From the NCBI RefSeq assembly GCF_002239585.1, contig NZ_NDFH01000003.1, positions 558,001 to 622,000 on the forward strand: a DNA stretch of 64,000 bases, read 5' to 3'. The translations under genes and the position numbers were made by a program. The DNA is from Psychromonas sp. CD1. GTDB taxonomy: Bacteria > Pseudomonadota > Gammaproteobacteria > Enterobacterales > Psychromonadaceae. Position 1 is the stretch's first letter, and every line of letters begins with the position of its first letter. Under the pieces are notes generated by a model that searched no databases, was not told the DNA's origin, and saw nothing but the letters and a program-made list of their open reading frames with translations. Below are positions 1 to 10,659 of this stretch, one piece after another.

Positions 1-80
1 TTATCATTATGCCTATTGCTATTTGTGGTGCCACCGCTTTTTGGGTTGATATCTATAAGAAAGAACTTTCGAAAAAATAA
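1..80 (+). CDS. C-terminal end of a membrane protein (partial)
   Basis: An open frame enters from the left edge and ends with TAA at 78-80. The visible 25 residues form a hydrophobic stretch (IIMPIAICGATAFWVD) followed by a lysine-rich tail, which fits the last membrane helix and cytoplasmic end of an integral membrane protein. The family cannot be told from so short a piece. It is followed by a 134-base gap before the acyl-CoA dehydrogenase gene. Confidence 0.5.
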   Translation, partial: IIMPIAICGATAFWVDIYKKELSKK

Positions 81-214
81 ATCAATACACGAATTAAATT
101 AACGAGATATCTCAACATATCTTTTTTAAAATCGTAAAGTCTAACAAGACCGATTCGGTGTAATTCACATGGCACCTAGCATGGTAATTTTTATATTTAC
201 ACCCAGGAGATAAT

Positions 215-2116
215 ATGCACAATCAACAAGAGCATGACGACGACATCTCAACAATAGATACTTCTAAGATGAACAGTGAACAAGCAGCCGCAATGCGCTT
301 AACAGAAGCGGCTAGAGATAGTAAAGATTGTATTAATAGTTTTGCTGGGCAATTATTTATGGGATCGTTTAAAAAAGATCTTATTTTCCCATTTCCCACA
401 CAAAGTGCTTCGGAAAAAGAGATTGGAGATAAACTAGTTGCTAAAGTTTCAGAATTTCTAAGTAAAAACTTGGATGCAGAGCAAGTCGATGCAACGCAAA
501 AAATCCCCGACAAAGTAATACAAGGCTTAGTTGACTTAGGGTTATTTGCCATGAAAATATCTAAAGAACACAATGGCCTTGGACTATCACAAGTCAATTA
601 TAATCGAGTAATGTTAACTATTTCTGCCTATTGCGGTAGTACGGCCGTTTTACTCAGCGCGCATCAATCCATAGGTCTGCCACAACCTTTGAAATTATTT
701 GGAACCCAAGCTCAAAAAGACAAATACTTGCCCTTATTTATACAAGGTAAAATATCTGCCTTTGCATTGACTGAGCCTGAAGTCGGATCAGATCCTGCTA
801 AAATGGAAACCACTGCGACGTTGACAGAAGATGGCAAACATTACCTCATTAACGGTTTAAAACTCTGGTGCACTAATGGTTTGATAGCAGATGTTATTGT
901 TGTGATGGCTAAAACAAAAGATAAAGTATTAAGCTCGGGAGAAAAAATACAACAGATAAGCGCATTTATTGTAGAAAGAGAATATCCCGGTATAGAAATA
1001 TTACATCGTTGTGATTTTATGGGGATCCGAGGCATTGAAAACGGTTTACTCAAATTTACGAATGTTAAAGTTCCGGTTGAAAACCTTATTCTTGGTGAAG
1101 GTAAAGGCTTAAAAATTGCCTTAGCAACATTAAATACAGGTCGTTTAACATTACCAGCTGCGGCTACTGGGATGGCGAAATACTGCCTTGCAGTTGCCCG
1201 TGAATGGGGTAATGAACGCGTACAATGGGGTCGCTCAATTGGTCAACATGAAGCCGGCGCTAAAAAAATAGCTTTTATTGCGAGTAGCACGTTTGCCATG
1301 GAAGCTATCACATCCTTAACATCTCATATGGCCGATGATGCCAATCTTGATTTACGCATTGAAGCCGCCATGGCAAAACTATTTTGCTCCGAACTTTCAT
1401 GGCGAGTCATTGATGAAACCATGCAACTTCGAGGTGGGCGGGGTTACGAAAAAGCCAGCTCATTGAAAGCACGAGGTGAAAAAGCCTATCCTATTGAACG
1501 ACTCATGCGTGACTGTCGGATTAATCGCATTATAGAAGGCACTAGCGATATTATGAAGCTATTTCTCGCCAGAGAAGCGATGGATCCACATCTAATAAAT
1601 GTGACAAAAGCCCTTAAAAAACAAGAAGACACTAACAAAAAAATTGAGGCGGGACTAAAGCTAGCAACTTTTTATGCGAGTTGGTACTCTAAACAGTGGT
1701 TAAATAGTTCACACTTTTCAACGCATCATGAATTAGGGAAACTAAGCAAACACATCCGTTATGTTGAATATACCAGTCATAAACTCGCGCGAACGATTTT
1801 TTATTATATTGGTTATTATCAAGAAAAATTAGAGAGTAAACAGCATGTTTTAGGCCGATTAATGGAAATTGGTACCGAGTTATTTGCAATTAGTGCGACA
1901 TGCTCTTTTGCTCAACTTAAACATCAGGAAAACAGTCGTGATTTAAGCCCCCAATATCTTGCGGATGTCTTTTGTTTGAATGCGAGACGTAAAATAAATC
2001 GACTTTTTTTAGATCTACATGATAATGATGACGAAAAAGAAAATAAATTAGCCAAAAGTATATTAAATGGAAAAATGGAATGGCTTGAAGAAGGAATTAT
2101 TTGGGATAATAATTAA
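215..2116 (+). CDS. acyl-CoA dehydrogenase, very-long-chain (VLCAD/ACAD9-like) type
   Basis: FAD-dependent acyl-CoA dehydrogenase that introduces the 2,3 double bond in fatty acyl-CoA during beta-oxidation. The 633-residue length, with an extra C-terminal domain of about 170 residues, is typical of the VLCAD/ACAD9-like group rather than the roughly 380-residue short/medium-chain enzymes. Visible signatures are FALTEPEVGSDPAKMETTA (FAD/substrate region), GGRGYEKAS, and IIEGTSDIMKLF, whose glutamate matches the catalytic base of this subfamily. The ATG follows AGGAGA at the usual spacing. It stands alone, so its preferred chain length and its electron-transfer partner are not visible. A short dyad, ACCGA-T-TCGGT, lies near 150 in the upstream gap; no regulator can be assigned to it. 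Confidence 0.9.
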   Translation: MHNQQEHDDDISTIDTSKMNSEQAAAMRLTEAARDSKDCINSFAGQLFMGSFKKDLIFPFPTQSASEKEIGDKLVAKVSEFLSKNLDAEQVDATQKIPDKVIQGLVDLGLFAMKISKEHNGLGLSQVNYNRVMLTISAYCGSTAVLLSAHQSIGLPQPLKLFGTQAQKDKYLPLFIQGKISAFALTEPEVGSDPAKMETTATLTEDGKHYLINGLKLWCTNGLIADVIVVMAKTKDKVLSSGEKIQQISAFIVEREYPGIEILHRCDFMGIRGIENGLLKFTNVKVPVENLILGEGKGLKIALATLNTGRLTLPAAATGMAKYCLAVAREWGNERVQWGRSIGQHEAGAKKIAFIASSTFAMEAITSLTSHMADDANLDLRIEAAMAKLFCSELSWRVIDETMQLRGGRGYEKASSLKARGEKAYPIERLMRDCRINRIIEGTSDIMKLFLAREAMDPHLINVTKALKKQEDTNKKIEAGLKLATFYASWYSKQWLNSSHFSTHHELGKLSKHIRYVEYTSHKLARTIFYYIGYYQEKLESKQHVLGRLMEIGTELFAISATCSFAQLKHQENSRDLSPQYLADVFCLNARRKINRLFLDLHDNDDEKENKLAKSILNGKMEWLEEGIIWDNN

Positions 2117-2666
2117 TAAGAAAACAAATTAGATAATATTCACAGCCCACCTATCGTACATACTCTGCCTCAACAGATTGCACGTATAAAGGTGGGCAGA
2201 TTAATAACCGTTTTGATTTTACTCATAACAAAAAAAATCAAAACAAAGCCACTTCACTTACCGTTAACATCAATTAAATCTATATTGATCACCACATAAT
2301 AAAATTAATAAAACATCGCTTTACACACAAATATTAATCTAAGTAGGGTTAATGCTTACCTTGACTTTTCGAAGAGACTTTACAATTAAAACGAATAGAC
2401 AAATAGAAATCATATGGATTAAAACCCAACTACAGCCCTATTTATCAACACTTAAGGTGCATTGACAATACTTTTACATCCTAAAAATAAATAAAAAAAA
2501 TCACATATTTGCGATAGACATCTCATTATTAACGGTCTAAAATATCACTAGTGGATAGCATCATTTATTAATTATCCTGCGTATAATATTTACTTGGTAC
2601 CCCAATAAGGTCGACTTGATAATATATTTGTTTTTCTAGAGGTAATCACAAAAAAGGACACTGACA
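2117..2666. other. 550-base gap with a large hairpin and no gene
   Basis: No convincing reading frame was seen. Just downstream of the acyl-CoA dehydrogenase, GCCCACCT (2145-2152) pairs with AGGTGGGC (2190-2197) across a 37-base loop. There is no T-run, so it is at most a weak or Rho-independent-like end. The remainder is AT-rich and ends with an AAAGGAC ribosome site just before the marC-family gene. Confidence 0.4.
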
Positions 2667-3278
2667 ATGGAAAGTTCATTTCCTATTATTTCAACTGCTA
2701 TTTTGATCTTTTTTATCTTAGATCCTTTTGGTAATATTCCATTACTGCTCAGTATTTTAAAAAGAACAGAGAAAAAACAACGATCTAAAATAATCATACG
2801 AGAATTATTCATTGGTTTATCTATTTTAATGATTTTTTTGTTTTTCGGTGAACAATTTTTAAGTGTTTTCCATCTCGATACACAAGCCATCACTATTGCA
2901 GGTGGTATAATATTTTTTAGTATTTCTTTTAAAATGATATTTCCCGATCCTAACAATGAAAATATTTTTTCTAAAAAAGATAATAGTGAACCCCTTATTG
3001 TACCTATTGCCATTCCCATGATTGCAGGCCCCGCCGCCTTAGCAACTTTATTAGTCTTAGCAAAAACCAACCCTAATCATGTAGGCGATTTATTAATCTC
3101 TTTACTGATAGCTTGGGGCGCGACATTTTTAGTCCTTTTCTTCTCCCCTAATTTGTACAAAATTTTAGGCGATAAAGGCTTAAATGCATTAGAAAAATTA
3201 ATGGGTATGTTACTGCTTATCTTATCAGTGCAAATGTTTATTGATGGTGTACGCGGTTTACTGCCAACGTTCCATTAA
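2667..3278 (+). CDS. MarC-family integral membrane protein (YhgN/YchE-like)
   Basis: A 203-residue inner-membrane protein of the MarC/UPF0056 family. About six hydrophobic segments are visible, with the family-typical N-terminal ILDPFGNIPLLLSIL (about residues 17-31) and IAIPMIAGPAALATLL (about 110-125). The physiological role of the family is not settled; it was once linked to multiple antibiotic resistance but that link has not held up, so no function is claimed. The ATG follows AAAAGGACACTGACA. A strong terminator lies 25 bases after the stop codon and is shared with the convergent tdh gene. Confidence 0.85.
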   Translation: MESSFPIISTAILIFFILDPFGNIPLLLSILKRTEKKQRSKIIIRELFIGLSILMIFLFFGEQFLSVFHLDTQAITIAGGIIFFSISFKMIFPDPNNENIFSKKDNSEPLIVPIAIPMIAGPAALATLLVLAKTNPNHVGDLLISLLIAWGATFLVLFFSPNLYKILGDKGLNALEKLMGMLLLILSVQMFIDGVRGLLPTFH

Positions 3279-3302
3279 AAAATAGGCTCGATGTCGACGT
3301 GC

Positions 3303-3330
3303 AAAAAAGCCCGATTAATCGGGCTTTTTT
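3303..3330. terminator. bidirectional intrinsic terminator (marC family / tdh)
   Basis: AAAAAA-GCCCGATT-AATCGGGC-TTTTTT. The 8-bp arms are uninterrupted, flanked by six A and six T, so the hairpin works in both directions between convergent genes. Confidence 0.9.
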
Positions 3331-3365
3331 GATTGTTAATAAAAAATATAACGATTCAGTCTCTT

Positions 3366-4400
3366 TTATTTTGTCCAATCTAATATAACTTTCCCTGATA
3401 AACCAGAGCGCATCATATCAAAACCTTTTTGAAATTCATCAATGGGATAAACATGCGTGATCATGGCATTTATATCTAAACCCGATTGTAATAAACTCCC
3501 CATTTTATACCAAGTTTCAAACATTTCTCTTCCGTAAATACCTTTTATTATCAATCCTTTAAATATTATCATATTCCAATCAACCTTCATGTCAGAAGGC
3601 GGAATACCCAATAACGCCACTTTTGCGCCATGATTTAAGTTTTTTAGCATGGTATTAAATGCAACGGGTACTCCCGACATTTCTAAACCCACATCAAAAC
3701 CTTCAGTCATGTTCAATTCTTTCATCACATCTTCAAGTTTCTCATGCTGTACATTAACCGCGCGCGTTACGCCCATTTTCCTCGCCAAATCAAGACGATA
3801 TTCATTAATATCAGTGATCACAACATGTCGCGCACCAACATGTTTCGCGACAGCTGCTGCCATAATACCAATAGGGCCAGCACCAGTAATGAGTACATCT
3901 TCACCCACCAAATCAAAAGAAAGTGCACTATGTACAGCATTACCAAAAGGGTCAAAAATTGCTGCTAAATTATCAGAAATATCATCGGGTATTTTAAAGG
4001 CATTAAAAGCAGGGATCACTAAATATTGCGCAAAAGCCCCTGTACGATTAACACCAACACCAACAGTATTACGACATAAATGAGTGCGTCCTGCTCGACA
4101 ATTACGACAAGCTCCACAAGTAATATGTCCTTCACCTGAGACTCTATCTCCAATCTCATAGCCACGAACTTCTTGACCCATTGCGACAATTTCTCCGACA
4201 TATTCATGGCCAATGACCATCGGCACAGGGATCGTTTTTTGTGACCATTCGTCCCAATTATAAATATGTATATCTGTTCCACAAATCGCTGTTTTTCGTA
4301 TTTTAATAAGCAGATCATTATGTCCGGGTTGTGGTTTCTCAACGTCACACATCCAGATACCAACTTCAGCTTTTAATTTTGATAGTGCTTTAATTTTCAT
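3366..4400 (-). CDS. tdh: L-threonine 3-dehydrogenase
   Basis: NAD-dependent zinc alcohol dehydrogenase that oxidises L-threonine to 2-amino-3-oxobutyrate, the first step of threonine breakdown to glycine and acetyl-CoA. The 344 residues are close to the usual 341. Catalytic zinc site [13 protein letters not shown] (Cys about 39) with GHEYVGEI; structural zinc loop [15 protein letters not shown]; Rossmann motif [10 protein letters not shown]. It lies 8 bases downstream of kbl on the same strand, forming the classical kbl-tdh operon, so the unstable intermediate can pass directly to Kbl. Confidence 0.96.
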   Translation of the reverse strand: MKIKALSKLKAEVGIWMCDVEKPQPGHNDLLIKIRKTAICGTDIHIYNWDEWSQKTIPVPMVIGHEYVGEIVAMGQEVRGYEIGDRVSGEGHITCGACRNCRAGRTHLCRNTVGVGVNRTGAFAQYLVIPAFNAFKIPDDISDNLAAIFDPFGNAVHSALSFDLVGEDVLITGAGPIGIMAAAVAKHVGARHVVITDINEYRLDLARKMGVTRAVNVQHEKLEDVMKELNMTEGFDVGLEMSGVPVAFNTMLKNLNHGAKVALLGIPPSDMKVDWNMIIFKGLIIKGIYGREMFETWYKMGSLLQSGLDINAMITHVYPIDEFQKGFDMMRSGLSGKVILDWTK

Positions 4401-4408
4401 AATATTCT

Positions 4409-5602
4409 CTAAATTAAGTTCATCTCTTTACCCACTTCAATAAAAGCTGTAATGGCTTTATCTAAGTGCTCTTGTGTATGTGCGGCAGACATTTGTGTAC
4501 GGATCCGCGCTTGCCCTTTCGGCACAACAGGGAAAGAGAAAGCCACAACAAAAATACCTTTTTGTAATGCTCGTTGAGCAAATTCGGCCGCTATTTTTGC
4601 ATCACCCAACATAATAGGAATAATAGCATGATCTTGCCCGGCCAACGTAAAGCCAGCAGCACTCATACGCTGACGAAATTGACTCGAATTTTCTCGTAAT
4701 TTCTGACGTAAAGAGGCACTATTCGCCATTAATTCGATTACTGCAATAGAGGCGCTTACAATCGAGGGAGCTAAAGAATTAGAAAAAAGATAAGGACGTG
4801 AACGCTGACGTAACCAGTCTATAACCTCTTTTTTAGCCACAGTATATCCACCTGAAGCTCCTCCTAGCGCCTTACCTAATGTACCTGTAATAATATCAAC
4901 ACGATGCATTACATTATGGTATTCAGGCGTACCGCGACCATTATCACCCATAAAACCCACGGCATGTGAATCATCAACCATCACTAATGCGTTATATTTA
5001 TCGGCCAAATCACAAATATCAGGTAAATTAGCAACAATACCATCCATTGAAAATACACCATCTGTAACAATCAATTTATGCCGAGCGCCCGATTCATCCG
5101 CTGCTTGTAATTGTTTCTCTAATGCTTGCATATCATTATTCGCATAGCGAAAACGTTGCGCTTTACACAAACGTACGCCATCAATTATAGAAGCATGATT
5201 TAATGCATCGGAAATAATGGCATCTTGTGCATCTAATAATGTTTCAAATAACCCCGTATTAGCATCAAAACAAGAAGTGTAAAGTATGGCATCTTCTTTA
5301 CCTAAAAAAGTGGCAAGTTTGGCTTCTAGCTCTTTATGCTTATCTTGAGTGCCACAAATGAAACGCACGGACGCCATACCAAACCCTTGTTTATCTAAGC
5401 CTTGTTTTGCAGCATTAATAAGTGTGGGATGATTTGCTAATCCTAAATAGTTATTAGCACAAAAATTAAGGACGTTTATCCCGCCCTCTAATGTCACATT
5501 CGCATTTTGTGCAGAGCTAATTAAACGTTCTGATTTATATAATCCTTCAGCTTGCACTTGCTCTAATTGGGCCTTGATTTGTTGATAAAATTTTTGAGAC
5601 AT
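4409..5602 (-). CDS. kbl: glycine C-acetyltransferase (2-amino-3-ketobutyrate CoA ligase)
   Basis: PLP-dependent alpha-oxoamine synthase that cleaves 2-amino-3-oxobutyrate with CoA to glycine and acetyl-CoA. Length is 397, as in the family. The PLP lysine is in [14 protein letters not shown] (about residue 244) and the aspartate/histidine cofactor contacts are in [11 protein letters not shown]. First gene of the kbl-tdh operon. The upstream gap of about 400 bases is shared with the divergent DUF3014 gene. Confidence 0.96.
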   Translation of the reverse strand: MSQKFYQQIKAQLEQVQAEGLYKSERLISSAQNANVTLEGGINVLNFCANNYLGLANHPTLINAAKQGLDKQGFGMASVRFICGTQDKHKELEAKLATFLGKEDAILYTSCFDANTGLFETLLDAQDAIISDALNHASIIDGVRLCKAQRFRYANNDMQALEKQLQAADESGARHKLIVTDGVFSMDGIVANLPDICDLADKYNALVMVDDSHAVGFMGDNGRGTPEYHNVMHRVDIITGTLGKALGGASGGYTVAKKEVIDWLRQRSRPYLFSNSLAPSIVSASIAVIELMANSASLRQKLRENSSQFRQRMSAAGFTLAGQDHAIIPIMLGDAKIAAEFAQRALQKGIFVVAFSFPVVPKGQARIRTQMSAAHTQEHLDKAITAFIEVGKEMNLI

Positions 5603-6004
5603 AAATAACCCTTAAATAACAATAGAAAATAGTGTTTTGTAAAATAATTCGATTTGGCAAATTTACATTGCCTATACGGTAGACACTCTAGCAAACAAAT
5701 ACTCGCATAAAATGTTTTTATATCTTAAACGCCTTATTTGGCCATTACTTTAAGCTTTAATAGCAAGAAAAGGTTAACAAATATAAAAATAAGAAGGTAC
5801 ACAATAAAAGAACGGATCCTAACATTCTAAATTTTCTGTGTGAGAGATAGAGTACCTTCGCCAAAAAACAAAAAACGACTCTAATAATGTGATTATTTGC
5901 TTCAATACAAGCAGATAAGAGCAAAATAGATTGATCATTACATACGCTATAAGCTATAAAGAGTAGAAGAAATCGTAACAGATAAAAATATTAAAGGGTT
6001 TATC
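5603..6004. other. divergent intergenic region between kbl and the DUF3014 gene
   Basis: About 400 AT-rich bases that must hold the kbl-tdh promoter and that of the DUF3014 gene. No complete palindromic operator or additional gene could be supported. Confidence 0.4.
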
Positions 6005-6856
6005 ATGGTAAATATAAAAAAAAATCATTATGGTACAATTACAACTAATATAGTTATTATTTTGGCCGCGCTCTGCGTTGCTCTTGGCGGTTACACGTAT
6101 TATTCTAATCAACTTCCTGTGCAAAAAGAAAAAAACAAACCGATAGCGATTGACACACACAAAAAAAATGCTTCTATCATTGTTCAAGAGGTAAAACGTA
6201 GCACTCGGAGGATAGTAACCAACAACAAACCATCCATTGTCAAAACAGTACAAATAAAAAAAACACCCGTACTGCCAGAACTGGACAACTCAGATCCTTT
6301 ACTCATTCAAAATAGTCAATCTCTATTTAAAAATATCGAACAAGAAAAGTTATTGATTAAAACAGATATTGTACGTAATTTTGTCGTATTTGTTGATAAT
6401 TTTTCACAAGGTGTTCTACTCACTCAATTTAGTAATTTTAAAGCACCCAAACAACGTTTTTTAGTTGAAAAACAAAACCATAATTTATATCTGAATCCCA
6501 AAAGCTACCAACGTTATAATATATATGCCGATATTATTGCAAACATCGATACGACCTTAATAATGCAAGAATATAAAAAATTACAGCCCCTATTCGATAA
6601 AGCATATAGTGACATTAGCTATAACCAGCAAAGTTTTAATACAATATTATCCCTTGCCATTGAAAATGTATTACAAACACCGATTATTGAAGATTCAATT
6701 GAATTGGTTTCGCCATCAGTCATGTATCGCTTCGCGGACGATGACTTAGAAACATTACCTGCGACACAAAAACTATTGATTAGAATGGGCCCAAAAAACA
6801 CAATAAAGATCAAAAATAAATTAAGAGACATACAGAAAATATTAGACAAATCATAA
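6005..6856 (+). CDS. DUF3014-family membrane-anchored protein
   Basis: A 283-residue protein with a single N-terminal membrane anchor (about residues 14-32), a charged linker, and a C-terminal domain matching the DUF3014 family: LPELDNSDPLL, VRNFVVFVDNFSQG, NPKSYQRYNIYADII, LQPLFDKAYSDISY and the terminal LLIRMGPKNTIKIKNKLRDI block. It is probably periplasmic and tethered to the inner membrane. No biochemical role is known for the family. It stands alone between kbl and the convergent radD. Confidence 0.75.
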   Translation: MVNIKKNHYGTITTNIVIILAALCVALGGYTYYSNQLPVQKEKNKPIAIDTHKKNASIIVQEVKRSTRRIVTNNKPSIVKTVQIKKTPVLPELDNSDPLLIQNSQSLFKNIEQEKLLIKTDIVRNFVVFVDNFSQGVLLTQFSNFKAPKQRFLVEKQNHNLYLNPKSYQRYNIYADIIANIDTTLIMQEYKKLQPLFDKAYSDISYNQQSFNTILSLAIENVLQTPIIEDSIELVSPSVMYRFADDDLETLPATQKLLIRMGPKNTIKIKNKLRDIQKILDKS

Positions 6857-6933
6857 AAAAACAGTCTAATACAATATTTTTTGCTCTGGCTCCTATATAC
6901 ACATTAAAATGAAAAGTGCTTATAAAATGCTTT

Positions 6934-8676
6934 TCATTTTTTTTTGTAAAAATCAAGATCAAACAATTTATCGCGGATCTTCCAAAAACGCCCTTCTTTT
7001 TTAGCAATGATCATCTCAGGATGGCGTAAACGATGCTGATATTTAATGATTTTAGTCGGGGCTGTATCTTTAAATTCACGATGCCTATCAATTAGATGTG
7101 GGGCAATAAAACGAGTTAAAAAATCTTTTTTCTGGCACTTCGTACCTAATTGCCATGTTTCATTAAGCGATGTATTATCTTCTCCAATATAAGTTATCTG
7201 TAATTGCGCTTTGCCATATCTATTTTTTCCTGCTTTTAAATGCATATCAACGCAAGTTAATAACATCGCATCTTTTAAATTTAGAGCATCACGTAACTTC
7301 TTATCTGGATCAACAAGTACATGTGCACACTCCGAACACCGTCGCGCAGCGATATCATTAGCGCAAGCACACATCTCACATATCTTTGCACGAAACCAAT
7401 AACCACAAAGAGTACGATGACCCTGTTCATCTTCAGAGTAACCTTGACATTTTCGCCCATAATGCTCAATGACGAATCCTGCCTCATCAACTTTAGCCCA
7501 AAAGTTATTTTTAAAAGAGCAAGCAGGACATGGAATAGAGACTATTTCACTATCACTATTCGGCTTTGGTTCCCCGACTTCGGGCTGATATAAATCATAA
7601 TGATTACCCGCATATTCAAGCACTAGGCATTCTTTTTTTCCCGCAAATAAACGTAAACCTCGCCCTACAATTTGCTGGTACAGACTTAGCGAAGCGGTCG
7701 GTCGTAAAATCGCAATTAAATCAACATGAGGCGCATCAAATCCAGTGGTTAAAACGGAAACATTAACCATATATTTGATTTTTTGTGCTTTAAAATCACG
7801 AATAATACGATCTCGCTCATGCTCTTGAGTATCGCCAAGAATTAACGCTGCATTTTGTGCCTCTAAATAAGTCATTATTTCTTGTGCGTGCGCCACCGTT
7901 GAGGCAAATATCATCACGCCTTTACGATCTTCGCTATACTGTATGACTTGTTTTATAATTTGTGGTGTCACCCGTGTTGCTTTCTTTATGACGACATTTA
8001 AATCTTGTTCTTGGTAATGTCCAGATAATGAGTGTTGTAAACCTGAAAAATCATACCCCATAATCGCCATATCTAATACTTTAGGTGGTGTCAAATATTT
8101 CTCTTCTAGCAAAAAACGGATAGGCAAATCAAAAATACAATCACGAAAGAAACGTTTTTCAGTAGAGCGAACTTGTCCACGGGTGTGATATTGATAGATC
8201 CAACCTAGCCCCAATCGATATGGTGTTGCCGTCAAACCTAACACTTTTAAATTAGGGTTACGCTGTTTAAGATTGTTTATTACGCGCTGATAAGCGCTGT
8301 CTTCGTCTAACGGGACGCGATGACACTCATCTATCACCAGTAAAGTGAATTGCTCCGTAAACTGATCCAAACTATTAACCATTGATTGTACCGATGCAAA
8401 TACCACCTGTTTATCTGTTTCTTTTCGACCTAATCCAGCAGAAAAAATGGCGGCTTTTAACGCATAACTTTCATATTTAGCATGGTTTTGTTGTACGAGT
8501 TCTTTGACATGCGCCAGCACTAACACTCGTCCCTTTGCTAACCGGGCGAGTTCGGCGATGATTAAACTTTTCCCAGCCCCCGTTGAAAGAGCAAGCACCG
8601 CAGGCGTACTATTTTTACGAAAATAATGGAGTGTGGCTTGCACGCTATCGCGCTGATAGGATCTTAGTATATACAT
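6934..8676 (-). CDS. radD: DEAD/DEAH-box repair helicase RadD (YejH)
   Basis: Superfamily 2 ATPase that in E. coli (RadD/YejH) supports recombinational repair with RecA and SSB. 580 residues against about 586. N-terminal Walker A STGAGKS (about 31-37), VIDECH box, GLTATPYRLG (motif III/Ia-type region) and TTGFDAPHVDLIAILRPT plus QIVGRGLR (motifs V and VI). The C-terminal third has the cysteine clusters of a zinc-binding region (CPAC, CGYW, CEMCAC, CSEC) that is characteristic of RadD. Confidence 0.93.
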   Translation of the reverse strand: MYILRSYQRDSVQATLHYFRKNSTPAVLALSTGAGKSLIIAELARLAKGRVLVLAHVKELVQQNHAKYESYALKAAIFSAGLGRKETDKQVVFASVQSMVNSLDQFTEQFTLLVIDECHRVPLDEDSAYQRVINNLKQRNPNLKVLGLTATPYRLGLGWIYQYHTRGQVRSTEKRFFRDCIFDLPIRFLLEEKYLTPPKVLDMAIMGYDFSGLQHSLSGHYQEQDLNVVIKKATRVTPQIIKQVIQYSEDRKGVMIFASTVAHAQEIMTYLEAQNAALILGDTQEHERDRIIRDFKAQKIKYMVNVSVLTTGFDAPHVDLIAILRPTASLSLYQQIVGRGLRLFAGKKECLVLEYAGNHYDLYQPEVGEPKPNSDSEIVSIPCPACSFKNNFWAKVDEAGFVIEHYGRKCQGYSEDEQGHRTLCGYWFRAKICEMCACANDIAARRCSECAHVLVDPDKKLRDALNLKDAMLLTCVDMHLKAGKNRYGKAQLQITYIGEDNTSLNETWQLGTKCQKKDFLTRFIAPHLIDRHREFKDTAPTKIIKYQHRLRHPEMIIAKKEGRFWKIRDKLFDLDFYKKK

Positions 8677-8886
8677 TGTGAGTAAATATCCATTCCGTAA
8701 CGAAGTGACGTTATATGCATCTCTTATTTAAGCCTATAAAATATAAAACATTATACTATATTGTACTTTTATTCGATAAATAATACGTCTTTAGAACAGA
8801 GAGGGGAAGCAAAAGAGAAAGCCACAATAAACATAGTATTTATAAAAAAAACAGTGATAATAGCGTTAATCATTCAAGGGGAAGAC

Positions 8887-9195
8887 ATGCAAGAAGAAAT
8901 AAGCAAAGCACAACTTATTGTGCAAATAAACTTATGGAAAAACGCTAAAATTTCAGCAACGGAGTTACAAGCGTGGATGGTTACTTTTTACGATCCGCCT
9001 GAGGTGAAAATCGGCACAGGTGAAAGCGAAACGGTCGTTGATGCGATGAATATTATTATGAATGAATATGAACTCGCAAAAGTAGAAAAGTTTAAAGTTG
9101 AAAGCGCCGATGCCGCCCTCACTTTTTTAAACTGTACCGAACATGATTTTGAACAATGTAAATATTTATTTGTACATCAAGGTTTTTTAGATTAA
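8887..9195 (+). CDS. small uncharacterised acidic protein
   Basis: 102 residues starting at the ATG preceded by AAGGGGAAGAC; a longer frame upstream has no better ribosome site. No signal peptide or membrane segment, and no recognised motif. The sequence is mixed alpha/beta in appearance with two cysteines (NCTEHDFEQCKY). It is followed directly by a strong terminator whose left arm overlaps the end of the stop codon. Function unknown. Confidence 0.65.
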   Translation: MQEEISKAQLIVQINLWKNAKISATELQAWMVTFYDPPEVKIGTGESETVVDAMNIIMNEYELAKVEKFKVESADAALTFLNCTEHDFEQCKYLFVHQGFLD

Positions 9196-9225
9196 AGATA
9201 AGGGCGATACAATCGCCCTTATCTT
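9195..9225. terminator. bidirectional terminator, small gene / uxaC
   Basis: AAGATAAGGGCGAT-ACA-ATCGCCCTTATCTT: 14-bp perfect arms with a 3-base loop, followed by AT-rich sequence on both sides, between convergent genes. Confidence 0.85.
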
Positions 9226-9232
9226 ATTTATT

Positions 9233-10648
9233 TTATGTAAGCTTAGCAAAAAATTGCTGAGCATTATTAAAACAGATATCTTGTACCATCTCCCCTAAGA
9301 GAGCGGGATCATTAGGTGCAAGCCCATCAACAACCCAACTGCCTAACATATTACATAAAATACGTCGAAAGTATTCATGGCGTGTATAAGACAAAAAGCT
9401 ACGAGAATCTGTTAACATACCGACAAAGCCACTTAATAAACTTAGCTGTGATAGTTGTTTCATTTGTTGCTCCATCCCCTCTTTTTGGTCGTTAAACCAC
9501 CAGCCAGAGCCAAATTGAATTTTACCAGCTATCCCTCCACCTTGAAAATTACCAATCATCGTTGCAATCATCGCATTATCACGTGGATTTAAACAATAAA
9601 TAATGGTTTTAGGTAATTCATCCGTCACATCTAATGCATCTAAAAAAGCGCTTAATGGCACTGAATAGTTACCATCACTGATCGAATCAAAACCAGCATC
9701 CGCCCCTAATAATTGAAACATTCGGCTGTTATTATTACGTTGTGCTCCAATATGTAGTTGCATCACAAGTGCATTTTTTGCATATTCCTTCCCAAGAAAA
9801 ATTTGCACTGCCGTTGTGAACTGTGCAATTTGCAATTCACTTAATGGTTGTTTTTTAATACCTAAATCTAAAATAACATCCAATTCTTTTGCCGAGGGTG
9901 ATGGCGCAAAACGCATAATTTCAAGCCCATGATCAGCAGCTTTACAACCACACTGAATAAAATGTTGTAAACGCTTTTGTAAGGCATTCAATAATGCGTC
10001 AAAAGAATCAATCTCTACGTTTGCAGCCTTACCGAGTAAAACAATATATTCACTAAAACCGGCAAGCTCTATTTTAAACGCTTTATCCGGTCTAAATGTT
10101 GGGCTCACATCGATATCAAAGCTTAAATCCGCAGCGATTCGTTGATGCGCGTCTAACGTATCAATAGGATCATCTGTTGTGCCAACCATTACCACGTTCA
10201 TTTTTTTCATGATTGATCGTGTCGAAAATTCAGGAGTGGCTAACATCGCATTACATTCATGCCAAATACTGTCTGCAGTTTGCATATTTAATTGTTTATT
10301 CGTGATATTAAAAGGCCGTCTTAATTCTAAATGAGTCCAATGATATAGAGGATTACCAATGGTTTTAGGCACCGTTTGTGCCCATGCTAAAAATTTTTCA
10401 TGATCACTACTTGTACAACCGGTTATTAATGCTTCTGATACCCCAGCAGCCCGCAGAGCTCTCCATTTATAATGATCGCCTGCAAGCCAAATTTGCGTTA
10501 GATTATCAAAGTTTTTATCTTCGGCTATTTGTGTAGCATCTAAATGACAGTGGTAATCATAGATAGGCATATTTTTGGCAAAACCATGGTATAAATCGAT
10601 GCCTATTTTATTCTGTAATAAAAAATCATCATCTAAAAAAGTTTTCAT
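9233..10648 (-). CDS. uxaC: glucuronate isomerase (uronate isomerase)
   Basis: Isomerises D-glucuronate to D-fructuronate (and D-galacturonate to tagaturonate), the entry step of hexuronate catabolism. 471 residues, as in E. coli. Family signatures are [16 protein letters not shown] (metal-binding HxH, about residues 31-46), [14 protein letters not shown], and [15 protein letters not shown] with [16 protein letters not shown] near the end. Located 11 bases after uxuB on the same strand, so the two are probably co-transcribed. Confidence 0.96.
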   Translation of the reverse strand: MKTFLDDDFLLQNKIGIDLYHGFAKNMPIYDYHCHLDATQIAEDKNFDNLTQIWLAGDHYKWRALRAAGVSEALITGCTSSDHEKFLAWAQTVPKTIGNPLYHWTHLELRRPFNITNKQLNMQTADSIWHECNAMLATPEFSTRSIMKKMNVVMVGTTDDPIDTLDAHQRIAADLSFDIDVSPTFRPDKAFKIELAGFSEYIVLLGKAANVEIDSFDALLNALQKRLQHFIQCGCKAADHGLEIMRFAPSPSAKELDVILDLGIKKQPLSELQIAQFTTAVQIFLGKEYAKNALVMQLHIGAQRNNNSRMFQLLGADAGFDSISDGNYSVPLSAFLDALDVTDELPKTIIYCLNPRDNAMIATMIGNFQGGGIAGKIQFGSGWWFNDQKEGMEQQMKQLSQLSLLSGFVGMLTDSRSFLSYTRHEYFRRILCNMLGSWVVDGLAPNDPALLGEMVQDICFNNAQQFFAKLT

Positions 10649-10659
10649 TGATGTACCTT

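Noticed and set aside
2145-2197. GCCCACCT/AGGTGGGC hairpin as the terminator of the acyl-CoA dehydrogenase gene
   Set aside because: The loop is 37 bases and no T-run follows, so an intrinsic terminator cannot be supported.
2636-3070. 144-codon minus-strand frame opposite the marC-family gene
   Set aside because: It is the antisense shadow of a clear membrane-protein gene, has no ribosome site and no protein-like conservation.
3649-4083. 144-codon plus-strand frame opposite tdh
   Set aside because: It mirrors tdh codons; tdh itself is unambiguous, and the frame lacks an initiation signal.
8761-8886. Longer N terminus (from 8761) for the small protein at 8887-9195
   Set aside because: The extension lacks a good ribosome site, whereas the ATG at 8887 follows AAGGGGAAGAC at proper spacing.
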